Of a DNA stretch of 7,259 bases, positions 6,352-7,259 are shown in pieces. Position 1 is the stretch's first letter. Every line of letters starts with the position of its first letter. The notes beneath the pieces are model-generated. The model searched no databases. It saw only the letters and a list, made by a program, of their open reading frames with translations, and was not told the origin of the DNA. The stretch spans positions 1 through 7,259 of the forward strand of contig WQUF01000086.1 in assembly GCA_009785875.1 (NCBI GenBank), written 5' to 3'. Position numbers and translations under genes: made by a program. The DNA is from Oscillospiraceae bacterium. GTDB taxonomy: Bacteria > Bacillota > Clostridia > Clostridiales > Clostridiaceae.

Positions 6352-6458
6352 ATAAAAATGTTTTTTCATCTTGGTGATTATATACGTAAATAGATATGGA
6401 TGTTATCGTGTCACATTTAGCGCAGGCTGATAATATCTTAAATAATTCAAATCACCTC
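6350..6458 (-). pseudogene. Open stretch behind a ribosome binding site, possibly a decayed or very small gene
   Basis: On the minus strand, GAGGTG (6458-6453) lies 9 bases after the stop of the anti-sigma-like gene. One frame is open for 33 residues from 6451 to the TAA at 6352-6350; it includes SACAKCDTITSISIYVYN and ends HQDEKTFL, but has no ATG, GTG or TTG start. A second frame starts at a TTG only two bases after the site and ends after 15 codons. This could be the remnant of a third gene of the operon, a small protein with a non-standard start, or chance. Confidence 0.25.
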
Positions 6459-6467
6459 GTAAACAAT

Positions 6468-7172
6468 TTAGTTAATTAATATTTTCTCCTCCTGCGTCGT
6501 ACCATCGTTAAAAGTGGCTATAGCACGGATAGTTAAATTCAAGGGTGCTTTATAGTTATTGTTGCCATCTGGATATGATTTTCCCACAAACAATAAAGAA
6601 TCTTCTGGAAAGCTGTTCATACTGTCAAGTGTAAAGCTTTTATTGAGATACTCCCAGGATTTAACAGTAAAACTATTGAAGCTACCCATATCATTCATAA
6701 CAATTTGACCATTTTCTTTTAAGACATGTGCCAATACAAACATAGCATCATCTTCTTCTACGATAAATTCCACATTTTTGATATTCTCGCCGTTAAATTC
6801 AAAATATATTCCTCTTCCTCCGTAAAAAGATCCATCACTATTAGCTAGGCCTAGTCCTAGCACAGTTTTTTCATCATAAGAATTTAACTCATAGTAATCT
6901 CGAAGGGTAATTGAACCATTGGCTTGCTGTTCAAGGGCGTAAGCTTTTACAGAGAATAAATTGCCTTTTTTGTTGTCTCGTAGGTTCAATATCATACTTC
7001 CAAGTAAAAAACAAATTAAAACTACTGCCGTTGTAACAACCAATGAAGTCAAATGGAGAAATGGACGCTTTGCATCATTCATCTGCAGATTATGGATGCA
7101 ATTTTCTCGAACTTGTTCTCTGTCTGGCATTTTTGCACGGACGATATGGTTTATTATTTCATGACCTTTCAT
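6468..7172 (-). CDS. Single-pass membrane protein, probable anti-sigma/sensor partner
   Basis: Encodes 234 residues: a short basic cytoplasmic segment (1-40), one transmembrane helix at about 41-62 (LTSLVVTTAVVLICFLLGSMIL), and an exported domain of about 170 residues with a beta-rich look and a C-terminal Ig-like strand pattern (LNLTIRAIATFNDGTTQEEKILIN). The N-terminus MKGHEIINHIVRAKMPDREQVREN and the juxtamembrane FSVKAYALEQQANGSI recall Clostridial membrane proteins encoded behind ECF-type sigma genes. It starts 19 bases after the sigma-factor stop, so coupling with that gene is likely and an anti-sigma role is inferred from it. The classic zinc anti-sigma motif (His-x3-Cys-x2-Cys) is absent; only one cysteine (Cys25) lies in the cytoplasmic part. 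AGGAGG at 7190-7185 is 12 bases before the ATG, slightly far. Ligand and sigma target genes are unknown. Confidence 0.8.
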   Translation of the reverse strand: MKGHEIINHIVRAKMPDREQVRENCIHNLQMNDAKRPFLHLTSLVVTTAVVLICFLLGSMILNLRDNKKGNLFSVKAYALEQQANGSITLRDYYELNSYDEKTVLGLGLANSDGSFYGGRGIYFEFNGENIKNVEFIVEEDDAMFVLAHVLKENGQIVMNDMGSFNSFTVKSWEYLNKSFTLDSMNSFPEDSLLFVGKSYPDGNNNYKAPLNLTIRAIATFNDGTTQEEKILIN

Positions 7173-7191
7173 AATAATAGTTGACCTCCTT

Positions 7192-7259
7192 TCAATTTAG
7201 CAGATCACGGAGCTGTTTTAGGGTTCTATACAGCTTGTTTTTAACGCTAGATTCGTTTA
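7192..7259 (-). CDS. C-terminal end of a sigma-70/ECF-type RNA polymerase sigma factor (partial)
   Basis: Only the last 21 codons and the stop are in the window; the 5' part runs off the right edge. The residues NESSVKNKLYRTLKQLRD, then LLN and stop, match the end of sigma region 4.2: the promoter -35 recognition helix (ESSVKNKLYRTL) and the trailing basic helix common to ECF sigma factors. It lies directly upstream of the membrane protein gene on the same strand with a 19-base gap, the usual sigma then anti-sigma order. Assignment rests on a short segment, but its motif and context agree. Confidence 0.75.
   Translation of the reverse strand, partial: NESSVKNKLYRTLKQLRDLLN

Noticed and set aside
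6961..7164. Plus-strand frame of 67 codons opposite the anti-sigma-like gene
   Set aside because: Antisense to a better-supported gene; no ribosome binding site or family likeness.

Overview
The window is AT-rich, uses strong AGGAGG-type ribosome binding sites, and has a gene order typical of low-GC Firmicutes. The best guess is a Clostridium-like member of the Clostridia; the species cannot be named from the sequence. Most of the content is conserved housekeeping chromosome. I see no insertion sequence, CRISPR array, tRNA or rRNA.

Layout, left to right. (1) truA (tRNA pseudouridine synthase A) is followed closely by an 80-residue acidic protein of unknown function that has an antitoxin-like look but no toxin beside it. 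(2) A consensus vegetative promoter (TTGACA, 17 nt, TATAAT) and a short leader with a GC-rich hairpin precede rplM-rpsI (ribosomal proteins L13 and S9), which end in a U-tailed hairpin. (3) upp (uracil phosphoribosyltransferase, pyrimidine salvage) is a single gene. It converges on a minus-strand gene for a helical-repeat (HEAT-like) protein, and one bidirectional terminator serves both; the stop codon of the minus-strand gene lies in the hairpin loop. (4) A divergent AT-rich intergenic region leads to a YwmB-like exported or membrane-anchored protein and murA (first committed step of peptidoglycan precursor synthesis), the same pairing as ywmB-murAA in Bacillus subtilis. (5) A second bidirectional terminator separates murA from a minus-strand pair: the 3' end of a sigma-70/ECF-type sigma factor, cut by the window edge, and a single-pass membrane protein that is probably its anti-sigma or sensor partner.

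The most unusual point is the start of the HEAT-like gene. The first ATG at 4092 has no ribosome binding site, yet the frame stays open for 28 more codons upstream and reads as plausible protein. It begins at an ATT codon correctly placed after GAGGTG. An AUU start, or a recent start-codon or frameshift lesion, would explain this. Lesser points are the orphan antitoxin-like gene between truA and rplM, the very short cytoplasmic tail of the putative anti-sigma protein, a ribosome-binding-site-led open stretch without a proper start behind that gene, and the absence of spoIID next to ywmB-murA. I see no clear evidence for an entirely new multi-gene system.
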